Part shown: positions 6,825-8,201 of the stretch, one piece after another
How the letters are laid out: each line of letters opens with the position of its first letter
Position numbering within the stretch: position 1 is the stretch's first letter
Source: an uncultured Campylobacter sp.
Lineage (GTDB): Bacteria > Campylobacterota > Campylobacteria > Campylobacterales > Campylobacteraceae
Length of the DNA stretch: 8,201 nucleotides
NCBI GenBank assembly: GCA_949294425.1
Contig: CASFHJ010000019.1
Span: 1 to 8,201, forward strand
Direction: 5' to 3'
The notes under the pieces: model-generated
Databases searched by the model: none
Seen by the model: only the letters and a program-made list of their open reading frames with translations
What the model was told of the DNA's origin: nothing
Translations under genes and position numbers: made by a program

Positions 6825-8104
6825 GAATTTCTGCTATAAAATCTTTTGATTTAACCTTGGATCATGTAGCATCTGATAAGAGCATAAGCCATAGATTTGC
6901 CATTTTTTCCATGCTTTCTAAAAATCAAAGCAAGGCTAGTAATTATCTTTTAGCACAAGATACTATAAACACCCTTGAAATTATTAAAAAACTAGGAGCT
7001 AAGGTAGAGCTAAAAGATGACTTTGTAAGCATAGAAGCGCCAGAAAAAATTCTATCTCCAAATGAGGTTCTTGACTGCGGAAATTCAGGCACAGCTATGC
7101 GTTTAATGCTTGGTTTTTTAAGCTCTGTAGAGGGATTTTTTGTCTTAAGTGGAGATAAATACCTAAACAATAGACCCATGAAAAGAGTTTCAAAGCCACT
7201 AAGCGATATAGGAGCTAAAATTTATGGTAGAGATCTAGCAAATTTAGCCCCTCTTTGCATAGAGGGTAATAAAAACCTAAAAGCTTTTTCTTATGAGAGT
7301 AAAATTTCATCAGCACAGGTAAAAACGGCTCTTATTTTAGCTGGTTTAAGAGCTAATTCTAAGTCCTTTTTTAAGGAACCAAGCTTAAGTAGAAACCACA
7401 GCGAAAATATGCTTTTAGCCATGGATGCACCTATATCTGTATCAAGTGATTCTTTAAGTATAGAAATAAATCCCTTAAAAAAACCTCTAAAAGCACTTGA
7501 TATAAGCATACCAAATGATCCTTCCTCTGTTTTTTACTTTGTTTTAGCTGCTATTATCTTGCCAAATTCAAGCATTTGTGTTAAGAATGTCCTTTTAAAT
7601 AAAACCAGAATAGAAGCTTATAAGGTTTTAGAAAGAATGGGTGCTAATATAGAATACAAATTTTACAAAAATGATTTTGAAAGTGTAGGAGAGATAAGGG
7701 CTAAAAGCTCTAAACTAAAGGCGATAGAACTAAGTGAAAATATCTCTTGGCTTATAGATGAGGCGCCAGCTCTTGCTATAGCCTTTTGTGTGGCAGATGG
7801 GATTAGTGTTTTAAGAAATGCCAAAGAGCTTCGTGTAAAAGAAAGCGATAGGATTAAGGCTATGGTTGAAAATTTGCTTAAGTGCGGTATAGAGGCTAAG
7901 GAGCTTGAAGATGGTTTTGAAATAAGGGGCTCTAAGCCAAAATTTGCTAGTATAAATAGCTACGCAGATCACAGAATAGCTATGAGTTTTGCTATTTTGG
8001 GACTTCTTTGTGGTATGCAAATAGATGATAGCCAGTGTATAAACACCTCTTTTCCAAATTTCAAAGATATATTAAAAAAAATAGGAGCTGTGCTTGGAAA
8101 TTGA
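6821..8104 (+). CDS. aroA: 3-phosphoshikimate 1-carboxyvinyltransferase (EPSP synthase)
   Basis: It catalyses the sixth shikimate-pathway step, joining phosphoenolpyruvate and shikimate 3-phosphate to give EPSP, the precursor of chorismate and the aromatic amino acids. The 427-residue protein has all the expected sites: DKSISHR (19-25; Lys20, Ser21, Arg25), LDCGNSGTAMR (84-94), NRPMKR (117-122, with Arg118), SSAQVKTALILAGL (163-176), SRNHSENML (190-198), IDEAPALAIAF (312-322, catalytic Asp313), LRVKESDRI (337-345) and YADHRIAMSFAI (381-392). The combination RNHSEN, SAQVK and NKTR matches the published class II EPSP synthase signatures, shared with Bacillus-type enzymes, rather than class I (E. 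coli type). The start ATG overlaps the pheT stop by four bases (ATGA). That places the gene in the same operon as pheST, linking phenylalanine supply and tRNA charging. Confidence 0.97.
   Translation: MRISAIKSFDLTLDHVASDKSISHRFAIFSMLSKNQSKASNYLLAQDTINTLEIIKKLGAKVELKDDFVSIEAPEKILSPNEVLDCGNSGTAMRLMLGFLSSVEGFFVLSGDKYLNNRPMKRVSKPLSDIGAKIYGRDLANLAPLCIEGNKNLKAFSYESKISSAQVKTALILAGLRANSKSFFKEPSLSRNHSENMLLAMDAPISVSSDSLSIEINPLKKPLKALDISIPNDPSSVFYFVLAAIILPNSSICVKNVLLNKTRIEAYKVLERMGANIEYKFYKNDFESVGEIRAKSSKLKAIELSENISWLIDEAPALAIAFCVADGISVLRNAKELRVKESDRIKAMVENLLKCGIEAKELEDGFEIRGSKPKFASINSYADHRIAMSFAILGLLCGMQIDDSQCINTSFPNFKDILKKIGAVLGN
8083..8087 (+). promoter_or_regulatory. Ribosome binding site that fixes the ispH TTG start
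   Basis: AGGAG lies within the end of aroA, six bases before the TTG at 8094-8096. An in-frame TAG at 8082-8084 rules out any earlier start except a CTG at 8088, which would sit directly against the AGGAG. The TTG is therefore the best start. Confidence 0.75.
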
Positions 8105-8201
8105 ATTAGCTAAAAATTATGGTTTTTGCGTAGGTGTAAAAAGAGCGATAAAAAAGGCAGAAAAGATAAAAGATGCTGCTACCATAGGTCCTCTTATACA
8201 T
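8094..8201 (+). CDS. ispH: 4-hydroxy-3-methylbut-2-enyl diphosphate reductase, N-terminal part (3' partial)
   Basis: The last 36 codons of the window encode MEIELAKNYGFCVGVKRAIK followed by a lysine-rich stretch and ATIGPLIH, the conserved beginning of IspH (LytB). This [4Fe-4S] enzyme of the non-mevalonate pathway makes isopentenyl and dimethylallyl diphosphate. Cys12 in GFCVGVKRAI is the first cluster ligand, and GPLIH is the conserved segment that follows. The start is a TTG at 8094 with AGGAG six bases upstream, and it overlaps the 3' end of aroA by 11 bases in another frame, so it is expressed from the same operon. The gene is cut by the window edge, so the other cysteine ligands cannot be checked. 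Confidence 0.93.
   Translation, partial: MEIELAKNYGFCVGVKRAIKKAEKIKDAATIGPLIH

Noticed and set aside
8074..8081. A8 run near the end of aroA as a programmed frameshift joining aroA to ispH
   Set aside because: A shift into the ispH frame meets TAG at 8082-8084 at once, so no fusion product can form.
1..8201. CRISPR array, tRNA, rRNA or insertion sequence
   Set aside because: No regularly spaced repeats, cloverleaf-type sequence, transposase or terminal inverted repeats were seen on either strand.

Overview
The window looks like chromosomal DNA of a Campylobacter-type epsilonproteobacterium (Campylobacterota). The grounds are its low GC content, strong A/T-ending codon use, tight gene packing, extended -10 promoters in T-rich DNA, and the run pheS-pheT-aroA-ispH, which is the core gene order I remember from Campylobacter jejuni and Helicobacter pylori (followed there by rpsA). 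PheS and PheT read as Campylobacter-like. I cannot name the species.

Layout: (1) Bases 2-811, + strand: the C-terminal part of a DNA-specificity (type I S-subunit-like) protein whose true start lies before the window. An in-frame palindromic segment that looks like an inserted mini-repeat sits near its left end. (2) Bases 832-3300, - strand: a two-gene operon, tcuA then tcuB, for an FAD-dependent tricarballylate dehydrogenase and its membrane iron-sulfur/haem partner. It converges on the specificity gene across a hairpin that overlaps or abuts both stop codons. (3) Bases 3301-3504: a 204-base divergent intergenic region with a promoter on each strand, two tandem 18-base near-repeats at exact 20-base spacing, and a 12-T run. 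(4) Bases 3505-8201, + strand: the core operon pheS-pheT-aroA-ispH, with stop/start overlaps of 4, 4 and 11 bases. ispH runs off the right edge after 36 codons. No gene-free stretch exceeds 204 bases.

How the genes work together: TcuA would oxidise tricarballylate to cis-aconitate, and TcuB would pass the electrons from the reduced flavin to the membrane quinone pool, so the dicistron is a small respiratory/catabolic module. The transporter (tcuC) and the LysR regulator (tcuR) known from Salmonella are not in the window. PheS and PheT form the heterotetrameric phenylalanyl-tRNA synthetase, AroA makes EPSP in the shikimate pathway that leads to phenylalanine, and IspH makes isoprenoid precursors.

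The most notable observations are the apparently degenerate editing pocket of PheT, the putative operator-like tandem repeats upstream of tcuA, the palindromic insert in the specificity gene, and the accessory-looking tcuAB plus specificity block directly beside a core operon. I did not find a clearly new biological system.
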